64,000 nucleotides of DNA. Source: Verticillium longisporum (Eukaryota > Ascomycota > Sordariomycetes > Glomerellales > Plectosphaerellaceae). The notes below the pieces were generated by a model. It worked only from the letters and a program-made list of their open reading frames with translations, did no database searches and was not told the origin of the DNA. The position numbers and the translations under genes are program-made. The stretch is taken from contig JAETXT010000003.1 in assembly GCA_019188255.1 (NCBI GenBank), positions 930,001 to 994,000 on the forward strand, given 5' to 3'. Positions 32,502 through 44,314 of the stretch are shown here, one piece after another (position 1 is the first letter of the stretch; every line of letters begins with the position of its first letter).

Positions 32502-33959
32502 GGCGCAAGGGGGGGGGGGGGAGAAACGAAGAAGGAAGGAGAGGAGAGTGCGAGGTCCCAGAGAGAAGAATAATAGTATATCTATGTGATTTGAATCTGA
32601 CCCGTCTGGCCAAACATGCACCGTGTTATTGTCGAGAGCTGATTGCTGGTGTGTTTCCACGCAAGCGGAATTTTGGAGGGAAGCGGACAGACGAATGTGG
32701 TGAAGCTTCTCGTCTTCGACTCCTTTAAGGTTCCCCTTACATGACGGAGTCGGCGAATGAGAGCCGCGACGATGCGGGTTGACGGCCCCACCCGATGTCG
32801 TCTCTCAGACTGACGCTGCACCTCATCAGCACCTCATCAAGCACGGCATCCCTGGTGGGCGGTCCAAGCTCTTCAGGGGCCTTTTCCGGCCTGAGTCTAC
32901 CTACCTACCTTACCTACCTACGGTATCTAAGGTACCTACCAGGTAAGGGACCTAGGAATAGGAAGCACGCATGGCAAAATCTGCCACTTTAAGGGGCGTG
33001 TGGGGAGGAGAGATGGAGGCTCTCGGAGTGGCCTGCTCGGCAAGTCAGGTAGGCATCCCCCCGCTGTCGAGCCAAGTGAGCCCCTTATGGTCTAAGCCGG
33101 TCTTGGTAATCTCAGGACCTCTACAGGGGACCAGAGGTACCTTGGCACGGTAAATCCCCCCTAAGGGAACCCGACTCCGCGACCCAGAACCGCTTTGGTA
33201 GCCGTGTCCGTGGCGTGCCTGGCGGATGAGATCAACATTTGTTCGGTTGCCGGTTGGATTGGCGAAAACGAATCTCCTCTTCTTCGCCATTCCTGAATCC
33301 ATCGCCGCCCCCTCCCCCTTCGCGTCGCCTGCCAGCTGGACCACTTCGCCCTTGACGAGCCAGCTTGACAACGCCATTGATGCACGAGACGTTCATCTTC
33401 GCACCAGCATTGCCCACCTGCTGCTGGATACCGAGCGACAACGGCGCCTCCTTCAGTGGACCCGACCGAGGTGGACTGCCTACTGCTGCTGGCTGGCTGC
33501 TTAACCAAGTCACGCTACCAACCATACTGAGCCGCCTGCCTACCACACGACCTGCAATCTGCCACCTTCGGATCACCGATCCCCCCGGAGCCAGAGCAGA
33601 GGCAGAAGCAGCCCAACAACAGCAAACACGTCGGCATCGACGCCAGGCCTGCCCACCCTGCCCCCCCCATAGCATCTCAATTTGACGCTCCTCCGTCGAG
33701 ACGCACGACTTCTTTGCATCAGACCCGGCTGGTCTGAAGTACGGCCTGGTCCGAATCGCTCCTGGCACTACACCTGCACCGGGTCGACCCTCTACCGTCA
33801 CCCCCCGTCGTCCGACCACGGAACATTGTTCAGATACCCGCCCGTCTCCGTCACGACAACTGCCACAGCTCGCGGCTGCGAAGCTCGCCCTCACATCAAC
33901 CCCCTCCCAAAATCCCCCAGTCAGCTTTCTGCCACCCCGCAGGCCTTGACCGTGACACC
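32502..33959. other. Divergent promoter region, 1.5 kb
   Basis: This lies between the acetyltransferase (minus) and the Sgf11-like gene (plus). It contains a CTACC/GGTAC motif cluster at about 32897-32950 and a long pyrimidine-rich leader before 33960. Open frames at 33232-33894 are not conserved-looking and are left out. Confidence 0.5.
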
Positions 33960-35229
33960 ATGGCTTCCCATACAGGCAAGGCCGGTGTCATTGTCGCTCC
34001 CGATGGTGCCAGCCCTATGGATCATCTCGTTCGTCTTCCTTCTCCTTCTTGTTACTCTTCCTTCCTCCTCACAACTTGTGTGGCTGCCTTGGTGTTGTCA
34101 TGATGTATGCTGACCCAGGCCTTGTTTCCCCCTCCACCAGGCACACGCCGTCCTTGACGACCTCCTCTACAATACCATACACGACATACTCATAAAAGCA
34201 CATCGAGACGAAAAAATGGCAAGAGCGACGACGGCTGTCATTCTTGCCGAGAAACTGGCTTCCGATGCATCAGAAAGCTCCACCCCCGACTCCAAACCCG
34301 ATGTCAGAATAGAGACCGACGCCGCCATCTACGAAGACGGCAAGGTCACGCTCAAGGGCAATCCTCTCAAGACGACGAAGGACATCCTGTGTCCACGCTG
34401 CCACCTCCCCCGACTCCTTCATCCCACCGACGGCAAGGGCGCGAGGAAACCCGACCCTGGCGTTGTCTACTGCAAGAAGGTGCCTTACATTGACAAGCCT
34501 GGGTTCGATATCTATGGCCAGACGTGGGTACAGCCGGGACCCGGCCGTGGCAAGAAGAAGAAGGACATGAAGCCGGACCCAAACATCGAACCGAACCCAG
34601 GCGCCCCGGATCAACGACCTCCCAACGTGCTCTCCTTCCCCTCCGCCACCTGCAGCAAGTGCAAGCGCTGCATTCTCGTCACCAGACTGAACAACCACAT
34701 GGGCTCCTGTATCGGCAACAGCGGCAGGAACGCCAGCCGAGCAGCCGCGGCCAAGATTTCAAATGGCAGCAACGGGAACAGCCAGAACGACGGCACGTCT
34801 CCTTCGAGTCAAAAGGCCACGCCAGTCCCGAATTCGCGAGCCTCGAGCCCCAAGAAGCGTGCCAGTGAAGAGGCGGAAGAAGATGGCACGTCCGACGCGA
34901 GCGGACCCAAGAAGAAGAAACTGAAGCCGTCCCCAATGACAAAGAAGGTCATCCTCAAGACGAAGGGTCCAAAGAAAGACAAGGTCAAGGGCGGATCGCT
35001 CCTGAGCCAGGAGCACAAGCCCGACGACGACGATGGCGACAACTCGACGGTCGAGGTGGCCCCGAAAAAGAAAGTGGACAAAGACATTGGTAAAGGCATC
35101 AGCCCCACGAAGAAACTCAAGCTCGGCTCCAACAAGCCGCCTCTGTCATCGCCCATGAGCAAAAATGGACGAGAAGGAGATGCAGAGTCTGAGTCTAGTG
35201 GGACTTTGTCATCACCTCCTCATGCTTGA
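33960..35229 (+). CDS. Nuclear zinc-finger protein with Sgf11-type C2HC finger
   Basis: Two exons (33960-34028 and 34141-35229) with a 112-nt phase-0 intron (donor GTTCGT, unusual at +3) encode 385 residues. After the intron comes a helix, VLDDLLYNTIHDILIKAHRD, like the N-terminal helix by which Sgf11 joins the SAGA deubiquitinase module. A first Cys pair (ILCPRCHLPRLLHP) is followed by the finger TCSKCKRCILVTRLNNHMGS plus C, with spacing C-x2-C-x11-H-x3-C, the spacing known for Sgf11 zinc fingers. The C-terminal half is Lys/Ser-rich with several basic NLS-like runs (PKKKKLK, SPKKR). A SAGA-linked nuclear role is therefore likely but not proven; the protein is much longer than yeast Sgf11. 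Exon 1 rests on continuity and the ATG context (ACCATGG). Confidence 0.7.
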
Positions 35230-35927
35230 CCTGGCTGCCTACCTCTTCAGCTAGCGAGACCCTCTATCCTTTCGCTGTCCATCTTATCGTTTTTGCTCTC
35301 TTGTCGGTCTTGCGTCAGGATCTGGCTGCTACTCGTTCGTTCGTCACGACTATTGCTTTGCTCTCAGCGGGGACTGGCTTTGACTGTAACATATTAACCG
35401 CACCTTGAAGTTGCACTCGGCGACATGTCTCTTTTTTTTCTCGACCTCTTCGGAAGGCTGGCCACAGTTTGCCAATCTGCATCCCCTGGCATGGGGCGGC
35501 GGCATCGGCGTTGGGTGGTTCTGGGTACAGGAAGGCCTGGGTACAGGAAGGCCCTTGTGTATAAAAAACCAATACTGCATACAGAATTGCTTCACTAGCC
35601 ATTGCTGGCACCTTTGAAATGATGCATCTGCATGTGTACGTGCATAAGTGACCAGCGATGGTCCCACCGTCAAGTGACTTGTCATGGCAATATGATCACG
35701 GTTCAGGGAGTGTATCTCTCGGCGAATAACAATCGCGATTCACTACCTTTGCGGTTGCATTCGCGCGAACATTCTTATTCAAAACCACCAAAACTTAAGT
35801 CATGTCGATCCGCCAGGCGTCCCAACCCTACCTTAAATGAACGCCAAACTCCATGCTATGCGTCACATCGAGCCGCTCGGTAACTTTCCTGTACAAAGAT
35901 GAAGGCCCCCCCTTCCCTGCCATCACA
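35230..35927. other. Convergent 3' intergenic region
   Basis: This lies between the Sgf11-like and cyclophilin 3' ends. A 13-bp direct repeat (about 35522-35550) surrounds GGGTACAGGAAGGCC. No gene is seen. Confidence 0.5.
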
Positions 35928-36479
35928 TCACAGCTCGTCAGCCTCGATAACTCGCGCCTTGAGAATTTTGACCTCGTCAACGGGCCTGTCCTCGGCCCCC
36001 GTCTTGACGAGCCCCATCCTCTTGACGACGGCGAGCCCGCTCTTGACGCGGCCAAAGATGGTGTGCTTGCGGTTGAGCCACGGCGTCGGCGCCAGCGTGA
36101 TGAAGAACTGGCTGCCGTTCGTGTCGGGGCCGGCGTTGGCCATGCTGAGGATGCCGGCGCCGTTGTGGCCGAGGTCGGCGTGGATCTCGTCGGCAAACTT
36201 GTCGCCGTAGATCGAGGCGCCGCCGCGGCCGGTGCCCGTCGGGTCGCCGGCCTGGACCATAAAGTTGGGGATGATGCGGTGGACGATTGTGTTGTCGTAG
36301 TAGCCGCGCTTGGCGAGCGTCGCAAAGTTGGTGCACGTCTTGGGCGCGTGCGAGGTGTAGAGCTCGAGCAGGATCGTGCCCTGGAGCGAGAGGTTAGCTT
36401 GAGATGGAACGGGCAGAAAAGAACAGGCAAGGGAGGGAGGGGGGCTTGCCATTGTAGTTTCGAGGGCGACGGTGGTCAT
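35928..36479 (-). CDS. Cyclophilin-type peptidyl-prolyl isomerase (PPIL1/CypC-like)
   Basis: Two exons (36479-36450 and 36380-35928) encode 160 residues, the size of the single-domain PPIL1 group. The start MTTVALETTM joins to GTILLELYTSHAPKTCTNF, the conserved N-terminus of that group. Active-site residues are present: FHR-equivalent in IVHRIIPNFMVQAGDPTGTG (Arg, Phe, Met, Gln), GSQFFITLAPTPWLNRKHTI (Gln-Phe-Phe, Trp, His) and FGRV. PPIL1 orthologues work in the spliceosome. The only intron that gives this continuous protein has a GC donor (GCAAGC..CAG, 36381-36449), a rare but legitimate GC-AG class. No signal peptide is present, so the protein is nuclear or cytosolic. Confidence 0.93.
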   Translation of the reverse strand: MTTVALETTMASPPPSLACSFLPVPSQANLSLQGTILLELYTSHAPKTCTNFATLAKRGYYDNTIVHRIIPNFMVQAGDPTGTGRGGASIYGDKFADEIHADLGHNGAGILSMANAGPDTNGSQFFITLAPTPWLNRKHTIFGRVKSGLAVVKRMGLVKTGAEDRPVDEVKILKARVIEADEL

Positions 36480-37233
36480 TTTGGCGGTCGATGATCGAAC
36501 TCGTACGTGCAGCTGTGGAGGTAGTTGCGAATGTCGGCGAAAGGAGCAAAGCTTGGGAGTGTAAAGCAACAGGCAGTCGAGGTCGCGATGCGAATCGAGG
36601 GGCCCGAAATCTTCAGGCAAGGCTGACGATAACGCAGCGGGATGGCTTCCAGCCACAGCGCCTCAATCCGGCTACGTCATTGGCTAGAAGGTCATACACG
36701 CCATTTGAACACAATTGCGCTTTCAGCAACGCGCCCGCCATCCTTTAGTATTCCGCAGGCCTGAAAGTAGCCCTCCGCCAAGTCGGTCGATCATTCTCAT
36801 GTATGTACTTGTATTGGTCTCATGATGGCTTCGTTTTCCATCCATGCGCGCCTTGTGAACACTGTGTCGCATCCCACTGACGCTCTTCACACAGCTCCTG
36901 CCTAGCGCCACGTTGCACCTGCCTGGAATACTCCAGTGTACGCCACTTCCAGGAAGCGCCCTTAACTTGCATCACACTTGCAGTGAATGGAACAGCTTCA
37001 GCATTCTGCTGCCTATTTCACATTCACCTCAAAAGCCATAAAGCCCTAAAATCTGTTGCAGGGCATTTTGCGTTTTCCTCGCTTGCCAACGATCACAAGC
37101 TTTGCAGCCCAGGCTAGCTCTTTCCATCCACCTCGGAGTATACTCCCAACTCAAGCCTCATCACATACAGCGCAACGATCCACCAGGGCAGACCGTCGTT
37201 GAAGAACTGCAATACCCTCCCCCAGCGGCCAAC
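36480..37233. other. Divergent promoter region
   Basis: This is upstream DNA shared by the cyclophilin (minus) and signal peptide peptidase (plus) genes. The frame of the latter extends upstream to a CTG/TTG at 37102, but without an ATG before 37234. No other gene is seen. Confidence 0.5.
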
Positions 37234-39028
37234 ATGGCCTGCCCTGACGCAAAGTCCGATCTCCTTCTACGGGACGAGGGCGCCGTTGCTTTGTCGGGAA
37301 ATACGACTACGGTTGCGAGCTCCATCTTCGCCTGGAAAGACCCGCACTTCCTCGCTGTCAAGGTCAAGCTCATCTTCTCTGCTCTTGCTCCCATTTACAT
37401 CGGTGCCCACGCCGCCCGCAGACGACCTCCTTCCGCGGCACCTGCTGTCAAAACCAAGTCCGGCAGGCCGCGGAAGAAGAAGCCCTCCGACGACGATGTC
37501 TTCACTCAAGGGCTGCTCCCCTCCGACGCTATCATCTTCCCCATCATGGCCGGCATTGTCCTCGTCGGCCTGTACTACCTCATCCAGTGGCTCCAGGATC
37601 CCGCCATTCTCAACAAGATCCTGCGAGGCTACATCTCCATCATGGGAATTTTCAGCTTAACCAGTCTGATTGCTAACACTATTCAAAATGCCACAAGCTT
37701 CCTCTTTCCTCTCTACTATCGCAAAGGACGCACCACCTACCTCGTCGATGGTGTCGAGGAGTGCCTCCGACCGATCACTCAAGACGGCAGCCAAGACGTG
37801 GTCCCTCCTGCAGACTCGACGTCTCCGATCCCCTGGGCGCCTTTTCTCGTTCGCAGCCACAGGGGGCGGCGTTACCTGTGGGAGATCCGTCACCTCATCA
37901 CCGAAGAATGGGCGGTGAAGCTCAAACTCCACGGATTTTCCAACGAGAAATTCTCAATCCAGTTCAGTCACATTTTGGGCTTCTTGCTCGCCTGCGCTGT
38001 CGTCGCGGCATACCATGTCACCAACCACATGGTGCTTTCCAACTTCCTAGGATACGGGCTGTGTTATGGAACGTTCTTGATAATGTCACCGACCACGTTC
38101 CCAACCGGCACTCTTATCCTCTGCGGACTGTTCGTTTATGACATTGTCATGGTCTTCTACACGTAAGTTGAATTTTCCCCCTCTCACTAGAAAATCAATC
38201 TTACATGACCTCAGACCGTACATGATCACTGTCGCAACCAAGCTCGACGCGCCCATCAAACTTACCTTTGCGTCGGCCGCCAAGTCCAGTATCCTCGGTC
38301 TTGGTGACATCGTAGTTCCCGGTATGGTCATGGCTCTGGCTCTACGGTTTGATCTTTGGCGCTTCCACAGCAAGCAGGTCAAGTACATTCCCACAGAGCT
38401 GAAGTCACAGGCGACTGGCCCAACATCCGATGACGTTGTCGTCGCTAGCGAGATTCAACACATGGCTAAGAAGACTCCATATATCGACGTCACCGGCTCT
38501 TGGGCAGACCGCTTCTGGGTATCGACTTGGCCTGGCTTGCTCACATTCTCGAAGCCCGGAAAGGACGCCCCAATCTCGGTCCAGGTGGCCGCCTTTCCCA
38601 AGACTTACTTCTACGCATCCCTTGTTGGTTACACTTTAGGGCTGCTGGTGACATTGGCCATGCTGGTTGTTTTCAGGCATGGCCAGCCTGCGCTGCTGTA
38701 CCTCGTGCCGGGCGTCCTCGGCTCTCTCTGGTTGACAGGTCTGGTCAGGGGCGAGTTGAAACAGATGTGGACCTACACTGAAGACGGCACACTAGACACC
38801 CAGGACGTCATCGTCGAGCTCGATAGCTCCGGCAACGTCATCAAGGAGATCAAAGATAACAAACAGGGCACAGATGAGAAGGACAGTGAAGAGAAGAAGA
38901 AAAGGTCGGAACAGGCAGCAAAGGCGGCCAAGTCCGGTTATAATGTCTTCCACTTCTCGGTCAGGGCGCCGCCCCGCGATCCGGGCAAGGCGGATGTTGG
39001 TCAGGAACTCGAGAAGAAGGCTCTCTAA
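37234..39028 (+). CDS. Signal peptide peptidase (intramembrane aspartyl protease)
   Basis: Two exons (37234-38162 and 38215-39028) with a 52-nt intron that splits a Thr codon encode 580 residues. All three presenilin/SPP motifs are present: FVYDIVMVFYTPYMITVA (YD, about residue 301, interrupted by the intron), SILGLGDIVVPG (GxGD, about residue 337) and QPALLYLVP (PAL, about residue 467). Nine or so membrane spans are interspersed with a Lys/Arg-rich N-terminal loop. SPP cleaves signal peptides and tail anchors in the ER membrane; in aspergilli the orthologue SppA takes part in SREBP activation and hypoxia adaptation, which may apply here. The C-terminal tail (about 500-580) is charged and coiled-coil-like (EKDSEEKKKRSEQAAKAAK). 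The start at MACPDAKSD is the first ATG of the frame. Confidence 0.94.
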
Positions 39029-40288
39029 GCGAAGGATAGAGATCAAACCAGAGTAGATGCATCGGCGAATGCTAGGGATCTTCCGGGATTCTCCTGCCAA
39101 TTGAAATTGATTGTCATCGGCGTGCGCATCAAGGGGGATGGTGGTTCGGCCACTACATCCTGTCACATCCCCTCTGTTATTCTGATTATCTGAAAATTCG
39201 TCTTGTGGACAGTGTTGAGGTTGATCAAGGAGTTCAGTCTTCGAGTTTCACAAGTCCCATAACGGGCAGACACAGAAGATTGGCTGTCACATTTCGAACG
39301 CACATCAACTCTGAAAATGACCCCCTAGAAAGTCCATGTGAATAACCTTCGCAGCCCGAGAGACACAAAAGGTAATGAGAAACATCATTTTGAAGCGAAT
39401 TTCATCTTCGGCTCGGTTTCAAAATGGACGCCGGCTGACTACAGGCCTCGACCTCCGCGTTACCCTTCAAGTCAGTCCCCAAGTCGGCCATTGCTCGTAC
39501 AACACTGCAATTTCAGCAGAAGCGGACAGCATCTCTTGCTATCACACTATTTAAGCCAATGGCAAGATGGCTCCGAGAATCTTGGCTCATTTTTTTTATG
39601 TACGGGGTCCAGAGGAGAGTGTGAACGGAGAGTCTCTGAAGTACCATAGCCATATGTGTTTTTCTCATGCCTATTTCTGTTCTGCCGTGGCAGGAAAGTC
39701 TAACACGAACCTTGCTGGTGTCCAACTGTAGAGCTGAGTTTCGACAACAGCCACCATGTTGTCGACCTTGATGTATAGTTTGTGTTTCCTTTCTCCGCTA
39801 CCTCTTACCCATCGCTTTTGATGAGCCATGTTGACCTATATTTGCCTTACCGGGCCACATCATTTCCAACCCATCTTCTTCTCCTCAGATTCCACGTATC
39901 ATATCGAATCAGTGCAAATACGTCGGAAATACTTGCTTCGACAGTCATAGTTGAATAGTCTCGTTCGTTCGTCGAATAGCCAAGCACAAACTCAAACGAA
40001 GCCGTCCTATTCATTCACCCATATCCTCTGATTTACTCCGGCGATTCACTGCCTGTCGTTGGCCAGAAAAGGTTGCACCTATCTTCTGGTTTCTCTGGCG
40101 TTAACTTCTCTAGACAGCCTTCTCTGTTCCGGCATCGACAACAACACACAAAATTCACCACAGGATTCAATCACTTGGAGCCTTTGCCCTCGACACCCAA
40201 TCGCCACTCAACATTGTTCAAACATTGAGTATATCAAACCACGTTCGAGGTGCCGATCGTTTGCGCGGTCATTCATTCCATCGTTAAG
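39029..40288. other. 1.26-kb intergenic region
   Basis: This lies between the SPP gene and the next plus-strand gene. No gene, repeat or structure is recognised. The part nearest 40288 is presumably the promoter and leader of that gene. Confidence 0.5.
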
Positions 40289-41161
40289 ATGGCGAGTCAG
40301 CCTTTTCACAATGACTTCTTCAACACAGTCATGAACAGACCTCGCAGCATGAACGTGCCTGCTCAAAACACGCATGATGGTTCTGTCGACAGCCAAGCAA
40401 CTCATATACCAGATGACTCGAGCATTCCGGCCATCGATATTGGACGTCCGCTGGTGCCTATCAACGACGAGCCCATGTTCAGTCGGGGTCGAATCCTGCC
40501 CACATCCATCGACTCTCTTGTCAACCACAGGAGTACAAATGCCAGTGTTTCAACCAACGCAAGCTTGACCTACTTTGAGGATATGGGACAGCCCACCAGA
40601 AACGTCTTGGTGGATAACTACCGGCCTGCCAGGTCTGTTGCGCTCGAGACTCTCCGCTCCCATGGCCAGCTTTACGACAAGACGCCCTCCTCCAGCGATC
40701 TCGCCGACAGGTCCTTCAACCAACCCGCATTTCACGAAGCCACGGCAGAGCTTGCTGAATATGCTGTCAAGTGCATGCCCGGCTACCTCCAGAACCCATC
40801 CGGCCTGCGCACAAAGCGGGAGCGGGACGGAGACGAGGAGCTCGACATTCTCCGGCCGCGCTCCCCCAAGCGCTTATGCTCCGAACGCTCGCCTGTCGAG
40901 GTTGCGAGGCCAGCTTTAGCCAGTCGGGCGAATGACATGCTCTCAGAAGAGGCTTTGAGGGATCACCCTGCCCTGCGACTGCTCGGGGACGGGTGGGATG
41001 ATATTCACTCCCAGATGGGGTTCGCGGACACCACGGCAGAGACGCACAACGACGAGCAGCTCCAAGATGCGATGTATCATTCGACATCGCGAATCATGTC
41101 GAGGATTGCCATGGAACATCTTGATGAGGTGAAGGAAGAAATCACAGAGGCTCTGTTGTGA
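40289..41161 (+). CDS. Hypothetical protein, 290 residues
   Basis: Single exon from the ATG at 40289 (MASQPFHNDFFNTVMNRPR) to TGA at 41161. I do not recognise a family. The N-terminal half is Ser/Asn/Asp-rich and likely disordered. The middle contains a helix-prone segment (FHEATAELAEYAVKCMPGYL) followed by a basic cluster (RTKRERDGDEE and PRSPKRLCSE) that could be a bipartite nuclear localisation signal. The C-terminus is acidic and helical (SRIMSRIAMEHLDEVKEEIT). There is no signal peptide, membrane segment or catalytic motif. Coding status is supported by length, sense-like composition and absence of stops, but not by homology. Confidence 0.55.
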   Translation: MASQPFHNDFFNTVMNRPRSMNVPAQNTHDGSVDSQATHIPDDSSIPAIDIGRPLVPINDEPMFSRGRILPTSIDSLVNHRSTNASVSTNASLTYFEDMGQPTRNVLVDNYRPARSVALETLRSHGQLYDKTPSSSDLADRSFNQPAFHEATAELAEYAVKCMPGYLQNPSGLRTKRERDGDEELDILRPRSPKRLCSERSPVEVARPALASRANDMLSEEALRDHPALRLLGDGWDDIHSQMGFADTTAETHNDEQLQDAMYHSTSRIMSRIAMEHLDEVKEEITEALL

Positions 41162-42983
41162 TCAGTTAGGTACATCTGTATTTTTTTTGGGGTAGGGATA
41201 TCAGGATGCATGGCCGATTGCCATTCTTCCCGTCTGCTTTTTGGTTCGGTAGGAATTGCTCTTTCTTCTGGTTTCGTTGCGTTGGCCTGTGCATGAGAAA
41301 CCATCAAATGAGATACATATACAGTTAAGGGCTCAAATGCGAGCTTGGCCCAGAGTGCTTCACATGCGGTAATGGACCCCCAGAGTTGTTGAAGACAACA
41401 TGCCTTTGTAGCGAAAGCACAAGCATTAATAAAATTATCAATAAGCTACAACGGCAGAGCTGTGACTAGAGTCTTGTCCCATTACATCCTCCAAATGAGC
41501 CTGATTAGTAAGTATCTCGCACTCCTCTTCTCGGAGGCGCGCTCAGATACCAATGAATCCCCCGCACCGACGAAAAGGTCCAGGCTCAGCAAGGGACCCT
41601 CCACGCAGTTTCGACGAGGCACTCGACAAATAAAGAAGAGGCGGCCCTGTCATCCCCTGCGCTTCATGGGGCTGCCCAACTCTCGGCGTTATGATGGGCT
41701 GAAACTTCTTGAAAAAAAAGGCAGAAGTCTTTTATAAAAAAGAAGAGAAAAGTGTAGACGCCCAGGGACCGCGACATGTGGGAACAATGTCCGCCCTGCC
41801 TGTGATCGCTGCTCGAGCGGCGACGCTGGCCACGGCTTCCTGCCTGCAAACCTGGACCGCTGGGGGCAGCGTGTAGAGGCGAGGCGGGATGGAGAGCAGG
41901 GCCGCGAGAGGATCGGCTCAAATTCTTCGGCCCTTTCCCCCAAGCCCCTAAAAAGGGGGACTGGGAAGGGCAGGAAAACGAGGGAGGGCGTTCGCGCTTC
42001 AGGGTCCGTGGCACTTCTAGCGGACACGGGGTCTCGTCATTCGTAGCCGGCGACGGCGATAGTGGCCTGCTTGAGAGATGGTGTTGACTGAGCGTAAAGG
42101 GCAAGCAGGCCGCCGGTCATGGTGTTGTCGGTAGCGAAGGGGAGAGACGGGCCGGATCGACGCGAAGGCTCTGCGGTCAACCTTCCAGCAGCAAAGTGGA
42201 ACGGCGTCTTGAAAAAGAAGGATCCTCGACTGCCCTTCCGCGAGGCAAAAAAAAAACAGGAGAATCAACTAAAATAAAAGGGTGGTGTTCAACGCTTCAG
42301 ACGGCCCAAGGGGTCATCTTCCAGCGGAACAGCAATAGAAAAACGGCGCTCCTGGCCTGTTCGACGCTCGTGTGTTGACGTCATGGGCACGAAGCAGTCG
42401 GAAGAAGAAATGCTGGACTGCTCGCACGGCGGGCGGAACGGGGGAGGCTCAGTTGGCGATGCATGGTGGCATGCGTGGGATGATGAGGGAGGGAGGGAGG
42501 TGGTTTGGCGGGGCCTCTGCTGCGAAGCAGATTCTCGAGATGAATCGGAGAACTGCGCTGACGAAATGGGAAGTGGAGGAATGAACGGGCAGGAAGTAGC
42601 CAGTCTTATACCTTCCAATTGTGGCAAGATACGCATGAGCAGACGAAGCAGTGACGAGGGGGCCCATTGAGATGAGGTTGAGACAAGTTCAGGTATCGGG
42701 GCGTCACAGACACGGCTAATTGCACGCATGTCGCAGACGGCCCGCCTCCACTGGCCACTGACCGTCGAGGCTGCAACTATGTGTCACGACCGACTTACTT
42801 GTGAGCTGACGGCAATGACGCTGATCCAGTTTCGCGACAGGGCCTCGTCGTTGGCAAACAATCCCAATGGCCTGATGTTCGAAACCCGGAACGAAGATCA
42901 CTACAGCCGATTGCCCTCTGGCAGCCGAATGCCCTCTGTTCTCCCCCGTTTCAAACAGCAGCCGAGGACCTTGAAACACAGCC
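41162..42983. other. 1.8-kb region without a supported gene
   Basis: Several frames of 70-150 codons overlap on both strands around 41460-42730. None shows a domain, they are mutually antisense, and the sequence is rich in A-runs and short repeats (A-runs at 41712 and 42246). I treat it as intergenic plus the PPTase promoter. Confidence 0.45.
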
Positions 42984-44088
42984 ATGCCCTCGTCATCTTC
43001 CGATAGCCCCCATCCTCCTCGCAGACCACATCTCGTCCAGTGGATTCTCGATACCCGGACCCTCTGGCCCGAGGCCACCAGGACCAAGGATCTCGAACAT
43101 GCCGTGAGATGCCGTTCCGCTCCTTCGTCTTCGTCACCCCAAGTTTCTCCTCGGGCCATGCACGTACAGCACAGGGTCGTCCCTTACTGACAGATCTCAG
43201 GCCTCTCGTGCCCTCGCGCTCCTGACGCCCGACGAGCGTGCCGGCGTCCTTCGCTTCTACCATGTCCGCGACGCCAAGCTGTCGCTGGGCTCCCACCTCC
43301 TCAAGCGTCACGCCATTGCCCGTTTCTGCGGCGTCCCCTGGTCTCGCGCCGTGCCCACCCGCGACACCCCAACCGCCAAGCCGACCTGGCGCGACCCCGC
43401 CGGCCGCGAGCCCCTGCGCTTCAACGTGAGCCACCAAGCCGGCCTCGTGGCTCTCATCGCCGTGCACGACGACCAGGACCCCGGCGCCCTCGAGGTTGAC
43501 GTCGGTGTCGACGTCGTCTGCACCTCGGAGCGCCGCGTCCGCGACCGCGCCACCATCGCCGCCGAGGGCTGGCCGCACTTTGTCGACGTCCACGCCGATG
43601 TCTTCTCGCCGCGCGAGGTCGCCTACCTGCAGCACGGCATCATGGCGCCCGTGCACCAGCTCCCCGGGCGGCCCGGCGGCGGCGCGTCGGCCGACGAGGT
43701 CGCCGACTTTCAGCTGCGGTGCTTCTACGCGCTGTGGTGCCTGCGCGAGGCGTACGTCAAGATGACGGGCGAGGCGCTGCTGGCGCCGTGGCTCAGGGAT
43801 CTCGAGTTTCGGGGGTTCCGCGCGCCGGCTGCTGCGAGCGGGAAGGAGGGAGGACGCCTGAATGTGGATGAGGCCGAGGGCACGGCAGTACGGCAGCACG
43901 AGATCTACCTTGAGGGGAAGAAGGTTGAGGACGCCAATGTCTGTCTCAAGTCTGTGGGACCGGACTACATGGTTTGTGCTGCCGTGAGGACGCCGGGACG
44001 CAAGGGGGAGGGGCTTGCCTTGAGGCTCGGTGATTTCGAGCTGGTGCGCTTAGAGGAGCTGATTGCGTTTGCAGAGGCAGCATCATGA
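42984..44088 (+). CDS. 4'-Phosphopantetheinyl transferase (NpgA/Sfp-type)
   Basis: Two exons (42984-43103 and 43201-44088), 97-nt phase-0 intron, 335 residues. Motifs of the Sfp-type family appear in order: GSHLLKRHAIARF, PLRFNVSHQAGLVAL (FNxSHxxG), VDVGVDVVCTSERR (GxDxE-type magnesium/CoA site) and FYALWCLREAYVKMTGEALL (W-x3-E-x2-x-K). The enzyme moves phosphopantetheine from coenzyme A to carrier proteins of polyketide and non-ribosomal peptide synthases and of alpha-aminoadipate reductase in lysine synthesis. Filamentous ascomycetes usually have one such broad-range enzyme, so this gene would control all PKS/NRPS products. No biosynthetic cluster genes surround it. A Leu/Lys-rich C-terminal stretch is variable. 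Confidence 0.93.
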
Positions 44089-44314
44089 TGAGCGTTTCTC
44101 TACTTGTGGCTATTTTCGAGTCGCATTACTTATTGGACTGGATGGGCTGCTGCTAAGGCTGGCTGATGCCTGACGTGGATAGTGTTGCCAGGGCAGGCCA
44201 CAAACGATCGCGTAGCACAATGACAACAAGCACAGAAGCACCAGGAGAGTTCTCCCCTGGCAACCGCGCACTTTCCATATAACCACGTCCACCTTTCGCC
44301 CTATTGTCACTCCT

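Noticed and set aside
41664..42729. Overlapping 100-150-codon frames on both strands
   Set aside because: They are mutually antisense, Ser/Pro/Arg-rich and without domains; none has a convincing start context or introns.
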